DNA of 64,000 nucleotides from Shouchella oshimensis (GCF_002019765.1 NZ_KV917380.1:1106707-1170706), one strand, 5' to 3'; shown: positions 42,808 through 52,811, counted from the stretch's first letter. Numbers and translations: made by a program. The notes: generated by a model not told the origin, from the sequence alone.

Positions 42808-43038
42808 ATGCAACTGTTTTTAATGATTGCGTTAATTATTGTATCTGTTTTACTTGTAACGGTCGTTTTATTACAACCAGGTCGTAGTTCTGGTTTAGCC
42901 GGCGCAATATCTGGTGGAGCAGAGCAGTTACTCGGAAAACAGAAAGCGCGGGGTCTTGAGGCGGTTTTGCATCGAGCGACTATTGTGCTAGCTGTATTGT
43001 TTTTCATATTAACAGCAGCAAATGCGTATTTCCTATAA
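42808..43038 (+). CDS. secG: Preprotein translocase subunit SecG
   Basis: SecG is the small non-essential subunit of the SecYEG channel. The protein has 76 aa with two membrane segments (about 1-22 and 53-75) and between them the conserved LLQPGRSSGLAGAISGGAEQL segment. ATG 42808 follows GGAGGTG. In B. subtilis secG also lies upstream of est, rnr and smpB. It has its own promoter and terminator here. Confidence 0.95.
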   Translation: MQLFLMIALIIVSVLLVTVVLLQPGRSSGLAGAISGGAEQLLGKQKARGLEAVLHRATIVLAVLFFILTAANAYFL

Positions 43039-43047
43039 GTAGTACGA

Positions 43048-43083
43048 AACGTCTGGACATGATTCATTCCAGACGTTTTTTGT
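43048..43083 (+). terminator. Terminator after secG
   Basis: AAACGTCTGGA pairs with TCCAGACGTTT across CATGATTCAT, followed by T residues. Confidence 0.88.
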
Positions 43084-43135
43084 GTTTGAAAAAGGGCAAA
43101 AAGAGGAAAACTGGGCATGAAGAGGTGATCGTTAC

Positions 43136-44011
43136 GTGCGGCTTAGTATTTTAGATCAAGTCCCTTTATCAATTGGAACTACAGCGGAAAAAACGGCAAG
43201 TCAAACGATTAATCTAGTAGAGCTGGCGGAGGCATTAGGTTATGAACGTTACTGGTTTGCAGAGCATCATGGTACAAAGGGGATGGTCTCAAGCTCTCCA
43301 GAAATATGGATGGCAGCAGCTGCTGCACGAACGTCACACATTCGAATAGGATCGGGTGGTGTGTTACTGCCTCAATATAGCTCCTACAAAGTGGCGAGTT
43401 TATTTAATCAACTCGAAGTGATGTTTCCTAATCGAATTGATGGGGGAATGGGGCGCTCTCCAGGCGGGAATGAGCGGATTCGAGAGGCACTTGCGAATGG
43501 AAAAGAGAGTGAAATACATCGCTTTTGGGATAAAGTAGATGAAGTGATTGAGTGGACGACAAATCGGAATTATCGAGGTATGACAGCATCGCCGTTACCT
43601 CTTACAAGTCCTTCTCTTTATATATTGGGATTAGGGGAAAGAAGCGCACAAATTGCTGGAGAGAAGCATCTAGGGTTTGTTCATGGTTATTTCATTCAGC
43701 CTAATCGCGTAAAAGAAGCGCATCGAGCATATCGACGTGTAGCGAAAGACAACGAGAATGCTTTAACAGCGGTCTTTGTCATTTGTGGCGAGGATAATGA
43801 GCATGCCCAGCTCCTTGCAGAGCAACAAGATTTGTGGTTGTTGCAAACGGAGAAGGGGATCGACAGTCGAATTCCAGTTAACTTGGAAAGGGCTTTGACC
43901 GTTCGAGAAAAAGAAACCATTCAGCAAAACCGTTCGCGTATGATTATTGGATCGAAAGAAACGGTTCAATCTAAATTAGAGCAAATGGCGGAACTGACAC
44001 AAACGGATTAA
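43136..44011 (+). CDS. Luciferase-like (LLM class) flavin monooxygenase, truncated by a late stop codon
   Basis: This is a bacterial-luciferase-fold monooxygenase of the group 1 type, recognised from LSILDQVPLSIG, RYWFAEHHG and RIGSGGVLLPQYSSYKVAS. Such enzymes use reduced FMN supplied by a reductase; the substrate is unknown. GTG 43136 follows AGAGGTGATC. The frame ends after 291 aa at TAA 44009-44011, but the next 26 codons in the same frame (FLVLTNIYNYQEKRKSFERLA...) look like the normal C-terminus of the family and end at 44092, exactly at the ATG of the next gene. The stop looks like a recent nonsense change of a sense codon, or a sequencing error. Whether the shorter protein folds is unknown. 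Confidence 0.8.
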   Translation: MRLSILDQVPLSIGTTAEKTASQTINLVELAEALGYERYWFAEHHGTKGMVSSSPEIWMAAAAARTSHIRIGSGGVLLPQYSSYKVASLFNQLEVMFPNRIDGGMGRSPGGNERIREALANGKESEIHRFWDKVDEVIEWTTNRNYRGMTASPLPLTSPSLYILGLGERSAQIAGEKHLGFVHGYFIQPNRVKEAHRAYRRVAKDNENALTAVFVICGEDNEHAQLLAEQQDLWLLQTEKGIDSRIPVNLERALTVREKETIQQNRSRMIIGSKETVQSKLEQMAELTQTD

Positions 44012-44092
44012 TTTCTTGTGCTAACGAATATCTATAATTATCAAGAAAAACGAAAATCCTTTGAACGCTTAGCTACGATAATGTCATCTTAA
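44012..44092 (+). pseudogene. In-frame C-terminal remnant of the luciferase-like monooxygenase gene
   Basis: These 26 codons continue the reading frame behind the TAA at 44009 without any indel and end in a second TAA at 44090-44092. The sequence FLVLTNIYNYQEKRKSFERL resembles the conserved final helix region of group 1 luciferase-like monooxygenases. The ancestral stop overlaps the next ATG by one base (TAATG), typical of translational coupling in this genome. Confidence 0.7.
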
Positions 44093-44826
44093 TGAAAGAG
44101 GCGATGGATTTGATTGGCTGTTTATGTATTCATGGTTTCACTGGTGACCCTTGGGAAGTAGAGCCGATTTGTCAGGAGTTACAAAAGTTAGATGGATGGC
44201 TTGTTTACAGCCCTGTGCTTCCAGGTCACGGCAAAGAATTAAGTGCTCTTAAAGGTGCAACTTATGAAGAATGGGTTTACACGGTAGAAGTAGCCTTTGA
44301 AGAATTACAGAAGCGCTGTACTGACGTTTATGTCATTGGTTTTTCTATGGGGGGAATGCTTGCGACCTACATTGCTGCACGGTACTCAGTGAAAAAATTA
44401 GTTCTGTTAAATGCTGCAGCCTACTATTTTAACCCGAAACAGTTTTTAAAAGATATGATTGCGGCAGTACGCTATCACTTTACAGGAAATCAAGAAGAGG
44501 ACCAGCTCATCGATCTTTACGAGAAAAAGTTTAGAGAAACTCCTTTTGCTGCTTTAGCCCAATTTTTACAACTTGTGCAAAAAACAAAGCCTTATGCGAG
44601 TAAAATTCGTGTACCTACGTTAATTATTCAAGGAGAAATGGATGGGCTTGTTCCGATGAAATCAGCCTACCACCTTTATGATATTATAGAGTCGGATGAG
44701 AAAGAATTAATTGCCATGAAGCGGTCAAGACATATGATCTTTCACGGTTATGAAGCAGAAGAAGTCATTAATCAAATTAAAGACTTTCTATTGGAAAGTA
44801 GTCAAGAGAGGAAGAAAACAACATGA
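44092..44826 (+). CDS. Alpha/beta hydrolase, YvaM/Est-like
   Basis: This serine hydrolase of 244 aa has the oxyanion segment [15 protein letters not shown], the nucleophile elbow GFSMGG (Ser near residue 87) and an acid region [12 protein letters not shown] with the catalytic His probably in SRHMIFHG. It is a carboxylesterase/monoacylglycerol-lipase type; the substrate is unknown. The start is uncertain: ATG 44092 couples to the ancestral end of the upstream gene, while TTG 44110 lies eight bases after AAAGAGG. It overlaps est by 4 bp, and the two hydrolases may be ancient duplicates. Confidence 0.8.
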   Translation: MKEAMDLIGCLCIHGFTGDPWEVEPICQELQKLDGWLVYSPVLPGHGKELSALKGATYEEWVYTVEVAFEELQKRCTDVYVIGFSMGGMLATYIAARYSVKKLVLLNAAAYYFNPKQFLKDMIAAVRYHFTGNQEEDQLIDLYEKKFRETPFAALAQFLQLVQKTKPYASKIRVPTLIIQGEMDGLVPMKSAYHLYDIIESDEKELIAMKRSRHMIFHGYEAEEVINQIKDFLLESSQERKKTT

Positions 44827-45569
44827 AGATTGTTGCACCGAAACCATTTACTTTTAAAGGAGGAAAGCGAGCTGTTTTGCTGTTGCATGGCTTTACAGGT
44901 ACGACGGCTGATGTGCGGATGCTTGGCCGTTTTTTGCAAAATGAAGGCTATACGTGCCATGCGCCACTCTACCGAGGCCACGGCGTTCCTCCTGAAGAGC
45001 TTGTCCAATATAGTCCAGCAGATTGGTGGGAGGATGTTGAAGCCGCATATGAGCATCTCCAAACTGAAGGCTACGACGAAATTGCGGTTTGCGGGCTATC
45101 CTTAGGTGGCGTATTTACATTAAAACTGGGTTACTCTAAACCTGTAAAAGGAATTGTTTCGATGTGCGCACCTGTTCGACCAAGAACAGAAGAAGCGATT
45201 AAAGAAGGGTTTCTAAAATACGCCAAAGAATATAAACAATTAGAGAAAAAGCCGGAAGAAGAAATCGATAAAGACCTTCTTGCCCTAAAGGAGACGTCCA
45301 TGAATACGTTGTATCAATTACGTGGATTGATGGACGACGTACGAAAAGAGTTAGATCTCATTTATTCTCCAGCTTTTATTGTACAAGCAAGGCACGATGA
45401 GATGATCGATATTGAAAGTGCAAACATGATTTACGAAGAAATTGAAACAGACGACAAAGAATTAAAATGGTATGAAGAGTCTACTCATGTCATCACATTA
45501 GGTGATGAAAAAGAAACACTTCACCAAGATATTCTGTCGTTTTTAAATGAATTAGAATGGTCAAACTAA
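44823..45569 (+). CDS. est: Carboxylesterase Est (YvaK-type)
   Basis: This 248-aa alpha/beta hydrolase closely resembles Bacillus Est30/YvaK, a carboxylesterase active on short- and medium-chain esters. It shows [18 protein letters not shown], the elbow GLSLGG with the catalytic Ser near residue 94, an Asp in QARHDEMI and a His in STHVITL near the C-terminus. ATG 44823 overlaps the preceding hydrolase gene. rnr follows 25 bp later, as in B. subtilis. Confidence 0.93.
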   Translation: MKIVAPKPFTFKGGKRAVLLLHGFTGTTADVRMLGRFLQNEGYTCHAPLYRGHGVPPEELVQYSPADWWEDVEAAYEHLQTEGYDEIAVCGLSLGGVFTLKLGYSKPVKGIVSMCAPVRPRTEEAIKEGFLKYAKEYKQLEKKPEEEIDKDLLALKETSMNTLYQLRGLMDDVRKELDLIYSPAFIVQARHDEMIDIESANMIYEEIETDDKELKWYEESTHVITLGDEKETLHQDILSFLNELEWSN

Positions 45570-45594
45570 TACTAGAACGAAAAGGAGTGAAACA

Positions 45595-47934
45595 ATGTCT
45601 GACCAAATAAATAAAAAAGAACTAATACAGTACTTTAAAGAAGAAGCAACAAAACCTGTTTCTGTAGAAGAGCTAGAGGAACGGTTTCAAATAACATCAA
45701 GTGACGCATTTAAAGAGTTAATTACATTGCTGAATGAGCTTGAAGGAGAAGGGGAAGTGATTCGTACTCGAACGAATCGCTATGGAATTCCAGAAAAACT
45801 AAATTTAATTCGTGGCCGTGTGCAAGGTCATTCGAAAGGGTTTGCTTTCATTATTCCAGATGATGGTGATGAAGATGTCTATGTACCTCAAGGATCACTG
45901 TCTGGCGCTATGAACGGTGATATTGTGTTTGTGCGAATTGATGAACGTGCAAACGGTTCAAGAGCAGAAGGAAAGGTTATCCGAATTATCGAGCGCAAAG
46001 TGACAGAAATTGTCGGGGAATACAAAGAGTTTAAATCGTATGCCCTCGTTGTAGCAGACGATAAGCGAATTAGCGCTGACTTTCTTGTTATAAAAGGCAA
46101 GGAAAAGGGTGCAGTTGATGGTCATAAGGTCATTGCAACGATTACTCAGTATCCAGAAGGACGCTTCGGTGGAGAAGTTGAAATTAAAGAAGTTCTCGGT
46201 CATAAAAATGATCCTGGTATGGACATTCTGTCGATTATTTATAAATACAGCATCCCACAAAGTTTTTCAGACGACACATTGGAACAAGCAGAAAACGTGC
46301 CAGATGCCATTGATCCAAACGATTTAAAGGGACGTCGAGATTTACGTAACGAGCAAATTGTAACTATTGATGGAGCCGACGCGAAAGACTTAGATGATGC
46401 GGTTCAAGTGAAAAAGTTACCAAATGGACATTATCTTCTTGGTGTGCATATTGCTGATGTTTCTCACTATGTGAAAGAAGGTAGCCCGATAGATAAAGAG
46501 GCGTCTGAACGAGCGACGAGTGTTTACTTAGTTGATCGTGTCATTCCAATGATTCCGCACCGATTGTCCAATGGTATTTGTAGTTTAAATCCACAAGTGG
46601 ACCGTTTAACGTTGTCTTGTGAAATGGAGATTGATCAAAATGGTGGTGTTGTGAAGCATGACATTTTCCAAAGTGTGATCAATACAACGGAACGAATGAC
46701 GTATAGCGATGTTAATGACATCTTAGTAAACAAAGACGAATCATTGCGAGAACGATACAGCACACTCGTACCGATGTTTGAAGAAATGGAAAAACTTGCA
46801 CAAGTTTTAAGAGACAAGCGTTTTGGTCGTGGTGCCATTGACTTTGACTTTAAAGAAGCAAAAGTATTAGTCAACAGTGAAGGTACCCCTGAAGATGTTG
46901 TGTTACGGGAACGATCCGTTGCAGAGAAGTTGATTGAAGAATTTATGTTAGCAGCAAATGAAACAGTAGCAGAACACTTCCATTGGATGAAGCTACCTTT
47001 TGTATATAGAATCCACGAAGATCCAGATGCAGAGAAATTAAATTCATTTCTTGAGTTCATTACAGGCTTTGGTTACGTTGTTAGAGGGACAGCGAACACT
47101 ATTCATCCAAGGGCACTGCAATCGTTATTAAAAGAAATTCAAGGTGAGCCTGAGGAAACCATCATTAGCCGAATCATGCTACGTTCCATGAAGCAAGCAA
47201 AATATGATGTACATTCAGTCGGTCACTTTGGCTTATCTGCAGAATTTTATACACATTTCACATCACCTATTCGACGGTACCCAGATTTACTTGTCCACCG
47301 ATTAATTCGAACGTATCTCATTCAAGGGAAAACAGATGCGAAAACGACTGGTCACTGGCAAGAAAAGTTACCAGGCTTAACAGCACATGCATCGGATATG
47401 GAACGACGTGCAGTTGATGCTGAACGTGACACAGATAATGTGAAAAAAGCACAATATATGGAAGATAAAATTGGGGAAGTCTATACGGGCATGATTAGTG
47501 GTGTTACCAACTTTGGCTTATTTGTTGAGTTGGAAAATACAGTTGAAGGTCTCGTGCATGTAAGCTATTTAACCGATGATTATTACCGGTACGATCAAAA
47601 ACATTATGCCATGATCGGAGAACGAAGTGGGAATGTCTTTCGTATTGGGGACGAGCTCGAGATTCGAGTGGTGTCCGTTAATACTGAGGAAGCGTCTGTT
47701 GATTTTGAAATTGTCGGGATGAAGAAAAGAAAACCTCAAAGAGGCAAAGATCGTCCAAAAGTCATTGATGGTGGTAAACGTGTCAATAAACAGCAGAAAA
47801 AAGATCGTCCACGTTTAACAGGTGACCCTAAAAAAGATGGACAACCGAAAAGCGGGAAGCGCAAAAAGAAGCCGTTTTACGAAAATGCACCGAGTGTAAA
47901 GCGTAAAAAAGGCCGCAGAAAAAAGCGTTCATAA
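45595..47934 (+). CDS. rnr: Ribonuclease R
   Basis: RNase R is a processive 3'-5' exoribonuclease that degrades structured RNA and acts with SmpB-tmRNA on non-stop messages. The order is an N-terminal winged helix (about 1-65), cold-shock domains (about 75-220), the RNB catalytic domain (about 250-585, with [12 protein letters not shown] carrying the catalytic Asp residues), an S1 domain (about 630-715) and a Lys/Arg-rich tail to 779. ATG 45595 follows AAAAGGAGTG. smpB and ssrA lie downstream, separated by a doxX gene. Confidence 0.97.
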   Translation: MSDQINKKELIQYFKEEATKPVSVEELEERFQITSSDAFKELITLLNELEGEGEVIRTRTNRYGIPEKLNLIRGRVQGHSKGFAFIIPDDGDEDVYVPQGSLSGAMNGDIVFVRIDERANGSRAEGKVIRIIERKVTEIVGEYKEFKSYALVVADDKRISADFLVIKGKEKGAVDGHKVIATITQYPEGRFGGEVEIKEVLGHKNDPGMDILSIIYKYSIPQSFSDDTLEQAENVPDAIDPNDLKGRRDLRNEQIVTIDGADAKDLDDAVQVKKLPNGHYLLGVHIADVSHYVKEGSPIDKEASERATSVYLVDRVIPMIPHRLSNGICSLNPQVDRLTLSCEMEIDQNGGVVKHDIFQSVINTTERMTYSDVNDILVNKDESLRERYSTLVPMFEEMEKLAQVLRDKRFGRGAIDFDFKEAKVLVNSEGTPEDVVLRERSVAEKLIEEFMLAANETVAEHFHWMKLPFVYRIHEDPDAEKLNSFLEFITGFGYVVRGTANTIHPRALQSLLKEIQGEPEETIISRIMLRSMKQAKYDVHSVGHFGLSAEFYTHFTSPIRRYPDLLVHRLIRTYLIQGKTDAKTTGHWQEKLPGLTAHASDMERRAVDAERDTDNVKKAQYMEDKIGEVYTGMISGVTNFGLFVELENTVEGLVHVSYLTDDYYRYDQKHYAMIGERSGNVFRIGDELEIRVVSVNTEEASVDFEIVGMKKRKPQRGKDRPKVIDGGKRVNKQQKKDRPRLTGDPKKDGQPKSGKRKKKPFYENAPSVKRKKGRRKKRS

Positions 47935-47992
47935 TGACGATTTTGTAGCCCTTTTGGCTGAAGACATCCGTCGGTTTCCTAAAGGTGCCTGC

Positions 47993-48021
47993 TTGAGTCT
48001 TATTTTGTTCCTCTTTACACT
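47993..48021 (+). promoter_or_regulatory. Candidate promoter for doxX-smpB
   Basis: TTGAGT at 47993-47998 and TACACT at 48016-48021 are separated by 17 bp. Confidence 0.6.
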
Positions 48022-48044
48022 AATAAGGTGAAGGAGGAACAAAA

Positions 48045-48458
48045 ATGATGAAAACAGAAGTTGGTATTGCATTCGTAAGACTTGTTGTAGGGGTGATCTT
48101 TATCGCCCACGGCTTAGATAAATTTAATGGTGGTATTGAAGGGACAGTAGCGTTTTTTGAGAGCATATCAATTCCATCACCTGATATAATGGCAGTTGTG
48201 GTAGCTTTAGTTGAGATCATTGCAGGTCTTGCACTTGTTTTAGGTTTGCTGACACGCTTGATGAGTGCTATTCTTATGATTGTGATGATTGGTGCCGTCT
48301 ATATGGTGAAGTTCGATCAAGGCTTTATTGGAGGTTTTGAATTCGATCTATTATTGTTTGCTGTACTACTTTTATTTGTTGTCAATGGGTCCCACTTTAT
48401 GGCTGTTGATGGGTTTTTAACAAAGAAGAAGAAGCGTCAGCGATTTGGGAGAAGATAA
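48045..48458 (+). CDS. DoxX family membrane protein
   Basis: This 137-aa protein has four hydrophobic segments in the DoxX arrangement, with the conserved HGLDKFNGGIEGT after the first and EIIAGLALVLGLLTR in the third. DoxX proteins are linked to respiratory or redox functions, including thiol stress, but the molecular activity is not settled. ATG 48045 follows AAGGAGG by seven bases. It sits between rnr and smpB, which adjoin directly in B. subtilis, so it is a lineage-specific insertion. The C-terminus is strongly basic (KKKKRQRFGRR). Confidence 0.85.
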   Translation: MMKTEVGIAFVRLVVGVIFIAHGLDKFNGGIEGTVAFFESISIPSPDIMAVVVALVEIIAGLALVLGLLTRLMSAILMIVMIGAVYMVKFDQGFIGGFEFDLLLFAVLLLFVVNGSHFMAVDGFLTKKKKRQRFGRR

Positions 48459-48491
48459 TCATCCGTTACATGTGAGGAAGTAGGTGTATGT

Positions 48492-48959
48492 GTGGCTGAA
48501 ACAGAAAGTAAAGTGATGGCACAAAATAAAAAAGCCCGTCATGATTATTTTATTGAAGAAACCTATGAAGCAGGAATCGTTCTTACCGGTACAGAAATTA
48601 AATCGATTCGCGCAGGAAGAATGAATTTAAAGGATTCATTCGCTCGGATAAAAAACGGTGAAGCTTATTTGCATAACGCACACATTAGTGAATATGAACA
48701 GGGAAACCGGTATAATCATGAGCCAACTAGAGCGAGAAAATTGTTGTTGCATAAAAAGCAAATTGATAAGCTCATCGGTGAGACGCAGCAACAAGGATAT
48801 TCAGTTGTCCCGTTAAAAGTGTATATTAAAAACGGGTTTGCCAAAGTATTAATTGGATTAGCAAAAGGGAAAAAGAATTACGACAAACGAGAAACCTTGA
48901 AGCAAAAAGATGCTAAGCGAGAAATGGATCGAGCGATAAGAGAGCGAATGAAGGGCTAA
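48492..48959 (+). CDS. smpB: SsrA-binding protein SmpB
   Basis: SmpB binds tmRNA and places its C-terminal tail in the decoding site to start trans-translation on stalled ribosomes. Its 155 aa include [31 protein letters not shown] and the tail [18 protein letters not shown]. It starts at GTG 48492; the ribosome binding site is weak (GAGGAAG then TAGGTG). Its RNA partner ssrA begins 78 bp downstream. Confidence 0.97.
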   Translation: MAETESKVMAQNKKARHDYFIEETYEAGIVLTGTEIKSIRAGRMNLKDSFARIKNGEAYLHNAHISEYEQGNRYNHEPTRARKLLLHKKQIDKLIGETQQQGYSVVPLKVYIKNGFAKVLIGLAKGKKNYDKRETLKQKDAKREMDRAIRERMKG

Positions 48960-48969
48960 TTCGCTTCAC

Positions 48970-48997
48970 TTGCTTTTTAACACAGATTTAGTATAAT
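48970..48997 (+). promoter_or_regulatory. ssrA promoter
   Basis: TATAAT at 48992-48997 is perfect; TTGCTT at 48970-48975 is a fair -35 with a 16-bp spacer. The primary transcript would start near 49004 and be trimmed to the mature 5' end at 49037. Confidence 0.68.
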
Positions 48998-49036
48998 AAT
49001 AAATCTAGGCGTTAAGCCTTGTATATTTTTTTATAC

Positions 49037-49387
49037 GGGGACGTTCTGGATTCGACAGGGATAGGTCGAGCTTACGTTGCGAGTCGAGGTGCGGCCTCGT
49101 TAAAACGCATTAGCCTATAACTGGCAAAGAAAACAATAACTTCGCTTTAGCTGCATAAGCTAAGCGGTCTCTCCTCTCCATCGCCCATGTGGAGTGGTTG
49201 AGACTCACTTATAGTGGGATACGCCTTACTCCCTCCGCCTGAGGGAGTTGGAAGAGATTAATCAGGCTAGCTACACGGAAGCCTGTCTTTGGGCCGATGT
49301 GTTAGCGAAATGCTAATACAAAGACTACGCTCGTAGAAGCGTAAGTGTCGTTATCTCTGGACGTGGGTTCAATTCCCACCGTCTCCA
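49037..49387 (+). ncRNA. ssrA: Transfer-messenger RNA (tmRNA)
   Basis: tmRNA rescues stalled ribosomes and tags the nascent peptide for proteolysis. The 5' end GGGGACGTTCTGGATTCGAC and the 3' T-arm GTGGGTTCAATTCCCAC are diagnostic. The acceptor stem pairs GGGGACG with CGTCTCC. The tag reading frame begins at 49123 and ends at TAA 49156-49158, encoding GKENNNFALAA after the Ala from alanyl-tmRNA. The CCA end is not encoded after A49387. A terminator follows 12 bp later. The LAA ending is the usual ClpXP-type degron. Confidence 0.97.
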
Positions 49388-49399
49388 TATTGGGACAAG

Positions 49400-49435
49400 A
49401 ACTCGAAGTAGCACTATATTGCTTCGAGTTTTTTT
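49400..49435 (+). terminator. Terminator after ssrA
   Basis: AACTCGAAG pairs with CTTCGAGTT across about 12 nt, followed by seven T. Confidence 0.88.
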
Positions 49436-49481
49436 ATACCCTCTTTAGTCAGAGTATTTTTAAAAAAGGAGTTCATCTTCC

Positions 49482-50084
49482 ATGCATACTATATATCTCG
49501 TACGGCACGCTCATTCTCCTTACACGCCAGATGAGTGGGGACGTCCGCTCTCAGAGAACGGTTTTGAGGATGCAAAGCGTGTGGCCGATTTTTTAGATAC
49601 TGTGCACGTTGATCGGTTTATCTCGAGCCCTTATAAGCGCGCTATACAGACAATAGAGGAGGCAGCGAGGCGAAAAAAGCTACCCATTAAGACCGAAGAT
49701 GCATTTAAGGAGAGGGTGCTGGCGGCAACGTCTATGCCTCATTTTGATTCAGCAATCAAAGCAGTTTGGGAGGATGAAACGTTTGCTCACTTAGGAGGAG
49801 AGTCCAATAAAACCGCAAGAAGAAGGGCTGTTAATGGACTTTGGAGAATTCTAGATCAAGGGAATGACTCTGAATCCATTGTCATCTCTACACATGGGAA
49901 TATACTAGCACTGTTGTTAGGTTACTTCCATTCTCGTTATGATTTTACGTTCTGGCAACAGCTGGAGATGCCAGATGTGTACCAAATACTAATAGAGAAA
50001 CAAACAATGCTCTCATGTACAAACGTTTGGGGAGAAAAAATAAAGCTAGTCAACAAGCCCTCCTATATGTATAATTATAAATAA
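49482..50084 (+). CDS. Histidine phosphatase superfamily protein
   Basis: This 200-aa protein belongs to the phosphoglycerate-mutase-like phosphatases. The phosphorylated His is in LVRHAHS near residue 8, followed by SPYKRAIQT and the second catalytic His in STHGN. The substrate is unknown; such enzymes act on sugar phosphates, phosphoserine or nucleotides. ATG 49482 follows AAAGGAG. A membrane protein and an aminotransferase follow with short gaps and may be co-transcribed. Confidence 0.88.
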   Translation: MHTIYLVRHAHSPYTPDEWGRPLSENGFEDAKRVADFLDTVHVDRFISSPYKRAIQTIEEAARRKKLPIKTEDAFKERVLAATSMPHFDSAIKAVWEDETFAHLGGESNKTARRRAVNGLWRILDQGNDSESIVISTHGNILALLLGYFHSRYDFTFWQQLEMPDVYQILIEKQTMLSCTNVWGEKIKLVNKPSYMYNYK

Positions 50085-50117
50085 ATTAGTTTTATTATGC
50101 ATTAGAAGGAGAACATC

Positions 50118-51506
50118 ATGGAGCAATTAAACGAACAACAACAAGATACAAACACTTATTCTGAAAAAACACCATCAAAAAAGTCTATTTTTACTTTTCT
50201 TATACCCTCTCTATTAGGAGCACTTTTGTTTCTTGTTCCCTTTAAAATAAACGATACTTGGACTGTACTTATTGGTTTTGCAGCTGGAACGATTGAACGT
50301 TCTCTTTCAGCAATGTTACCGATGTTTTTACTAGCTATTATTCTATTATCTGGTGTACTCACGTTACTTGCTTGGGTAGTAAAGCCTGCTCTTATTATGG
50401 ATCGACCAGCTTTAAAAGCGTTATTCTACACAAGTCTTCCTTGGACGATGATACGTGTGCTCGGTGCACTCTTTGCCCTTATGGTCATGACCCAATCTGG
50501 CTTTGCTATTATCTATAGTCCTGCAACAGGTGGAACGATTTTCACTGATTTGCTTCCGGTGCTTGCGGTGTGGTCAGTAGTAATGGGTTTATTAATGCCC
50601 CTATTGCTTGAATATGGTTTAATGGAGTGGTTGGGTACACTTGCAAAAAAAATAATGAGACCGTTGTTTAACTTACCGGGACGAGCTTCCGTAGATTCGT
50701 TGGCATCTTGGATGGGAAATAACATGATGAGCATTTTGATTACGATTAATCAATATGAGAATGGCTATTATACAAAACGTGAATCAGCTATTATTGTCAC
50801 GAACTTTACCATTACATCAATCGGATTTAGTTTAATCATTGCACAAATTTTAGATTTAAGTGAACGCTTTGTTCCATTTTATTTAACCGTGCTTGTTGGT
50901 GTGTTTATTGCAGCCTTTATTTGTCCACGTATTCCACCGTTATCAAAGATGCATCATACGTATGCTGGAGACGAGTCTGGAGCCATTAACGAAACGGCTG
51001 CTAGAGGGTCATTGTGGAGTCAAGCATTTCGAAGAGGTGTTGAGAAAGCGGCACATGCCCCTAAAACGACTTCTGTGTTAAAAAAAGGAGCGTTTAATGC
51101 CCTTGATATTTGGTTTGGCATGTTACCGCTTGTTATGGCAATTGGGACCATTGCCCTTGTCATTGCTGAGTTTACACCGATCTTTACGTATTTGTCCTAT
51201 CCTCTTGTACCTGTATTAGAATGGATGAATATACCTGAAGCTGCACAAGCGGCACCTGCGTTACTCGTTGGGTTTGCAGACATGTTCCTGCCAGCTATTT
51301 TAGGTGCAGGGATTGAGAGTGAGCTTACTCGTTTTGTTATTGGAGCAGTATCGTTAATTCAACTCGTCTATATGTCTGAAATTGGTGTTATGCTTATGCG
51401 TTCTAGTATTCCGATTTCATTCTGGCAACTATTTGTTATTTTTATTCAACGAACGGTCATTGCAATTCCTGTTGTTGTGTTGATTGCCCACGTTATTATT
51501 TTCTAA
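50118..51506 (+). CDS. YjiH family Gate-domain membrane protein
   Basis: This 462-aa integral membrane protein has about ten hydrophobic segments and contains Gate/nucleoside-recognition type repeats (NMMSILITINQYENGYY and GFADMFLPAILGAG). The YjiH family is thought to be transporters, but no substrate is established. ATG 50118 follows GAAGGAGAA. The aminotransferase gene begins 15 bp downstream, so the pair may import and then transaminate an amine or amino acid; that is inference from context. Confidence 0.8.
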   Translation: MEQLNEQQQDTNTYSEKTPSKKSIFTFLIPSLLGALLFLVPFKINDTWTVLIGFAAGTIERSLSAMLPMFLLAIILLSGVLTLLAWVVKPALIMDRPALKALFYTSLPWTMIRVLGALFALMVMTQSGFAIIYSPATGGTIFTDLLPVLAVWSVVMGLLMPLLLEYGLMEWLGTLAKKIMRPLFNLPGRASVDSLASWMGNNMMSILITINQYENGYYTKRESAIIVTNFTITSIGFSLIIAQILDLSERFVPFYLTVLVGVFIAAFICPRIPPLSKMHHTYAGDESGAINETAARGSLWSQAFRRGVEKAAHAPKTTSVLKKGAFNALDIWFGMLPLVMAIGTIALVIAEFTPIFTYLSYPLVPVLEWMNIPEAAQAAPALLVGFADMFLPAILGAGIESELTRFVIGAVSLIQLVYMSEIGVMLMRSSIPISFWQLFVIFIQRTVIAIPVVVLIAHVIIF

Positions 51507-51521
51507 AAGGAGTCATCTAGA

Positions 51522-52811
51522 ATGTCACAAAGTTGGAACGAGCTACAAGAAACCATTCCATATCGTCTTGCACCAAGTATGGCAAAAGACCATCCGAACC
51601 TGCCTGTTGTGAAAGAAGAAGGGTGCTATTACTATGGTGTTGATGGGAAAACGTATTTAGACTTCACATCTGGTATAGCCGTGACGAATGTTGGTCATCG
51701 TCATCCAAAAGTTGTTGAAGCAATAAAAAAAGAAGCAGATTCATTCACTCATGGCCCTATTGGTGTTATTCAATATGAATCTATTCTAAAACTGGCCAAT
51801 GAATTAGCTGACGTCATGCCAGGTGACTTGGACTGCTTTTTCTTTGGAAATAGTGGTACTGAGGCCATTGAAGGTGCTTTAAAACTTGCACGCCATGTGA
51901 CAAAACGTCCAAATGTAGTCTCGTTTACGGGGTGCTTTCATGGACGGACCCTTGGCGCAATGAGTGTTAGTACATCAAAAGCAAAATATAGAGCCTACCA
52001 ACCTGCTCAGAATCAAGTCTATCAACTTCCTTATTATCAGCCAGGAGAAAGTGTAGACGAAGCAATCGCAAAACTGGAAAAGGCTTGTGAGACGATGTTT
52101 GCTCACTATACGTTACCAGAAGAAGTGGCTTGTTTTATCATTGAGCCAGTGCTTGGTGAAGGCGGCTACATTGTGCCACCAGCTAAGTGGCTTCAGCATA
52201 TTCGTGAGATTTGCACGAAGTATGGAATTTTACTTATTTTCGATGAGGTTCAAACGGGATTCGGACGCACTGGTGAATGGTTCGCAGCACAATCCTTTGA
52301 TGTTATTCCTGATATAATGGCAGTGGCAAAAGGAATTGCTTCGGGGTTACCTCTTAGTGCAACTGTAGCGAACCACACACTGATGCAACAGTGGCCATTA
52401 GGAAGCCATGCAACGACATTTGGCGGTAATCCAATAGCCTGTGCCGCCGCTCGAGCAACACTTCAGATTATTAAAGAAGAAAACGTGCTTTCGAATGTAA
52501 AAGAAGTAGGAAGTTACGCTGCCGAGGAACTGACTAAACTTCAACAGGCATTTCCTTGCATAGGTTCAATTCGCCATCTCGGTATGATGTTTGGTATTGA
52601 AATTGTTCATCCTGAGACAGGGAGAAAAGATGGCGAGCTAGCAGCTCAGATTCTTGATCTCGCTCTTGAAGAAGGTGTGTTGTTTTATTTTTGTGGAAAT
52701 GAAGGCGAGGTTCTTCGAATGATTCCTCCGCTTACGATCACGAAAGAACAGATTGATGAGGGCTTAACGAAATTAAAAAATGCACTTCAACGTTTAAAGG
52801 AAATAGGATAA
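51522..52811 (+). CDS. Class III PLP-dependent aminotransferase (GabT-like)
   Basis: This 429-aa fold type I aminotransferase acts on an omega-amino group or a related amine. It shows [17 protein letters not shown] near the N-terminus, [23 protein letters not shown], the PLP-binding [12 protein letters not shown] and the Schiff-base Lys in [12 protein letters not shown] (near residue 270). ATG 51522 follows AAAAGGAG. Relatives include 4-aminobutyrate, ornithine and acetylornithine aminotransferases; the sequence alone does not separate them. The adjacent Gate-domain membrane protein may supply its substrate. Confidence 0.85.
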   Translation: MSQSWNELQETIPYRLAPSMAKDHPNLPVVKEEGCYYYGVDGKTYLDFTSGIAVTNVGHRHPKVVEAIKKEADSFTHGPIGVIQYESILKLANELADVMPGDLDCFFFGNSGTEAIEGALKLARHVTKRPNVVSFTGCFHGRTLGAMSVSTSKAKYRAYQPAQNQVYQLPYYQPGESVDEAIAKLEKACETMFAHYTLPEEVACFIIEPVLGEGGYIVPPAKWLQHIREICTKYGILLIFDEVQTGFGRTGEWFAAQSFDVIPDIMAVAKGIASGLPLSATVANHTLMQQWPLGSHATTFGGNPIACAAARATLQIIKEENVLSNVKEVGSYAAEELTKLQQAFPCIGSIRHLGMMFGIEIVHPETGRKDGELAAQILDLALEEGVLFYFCGNEGEVLRMIPPLTITKEQIDEGLTKLKNALQRLKEIG

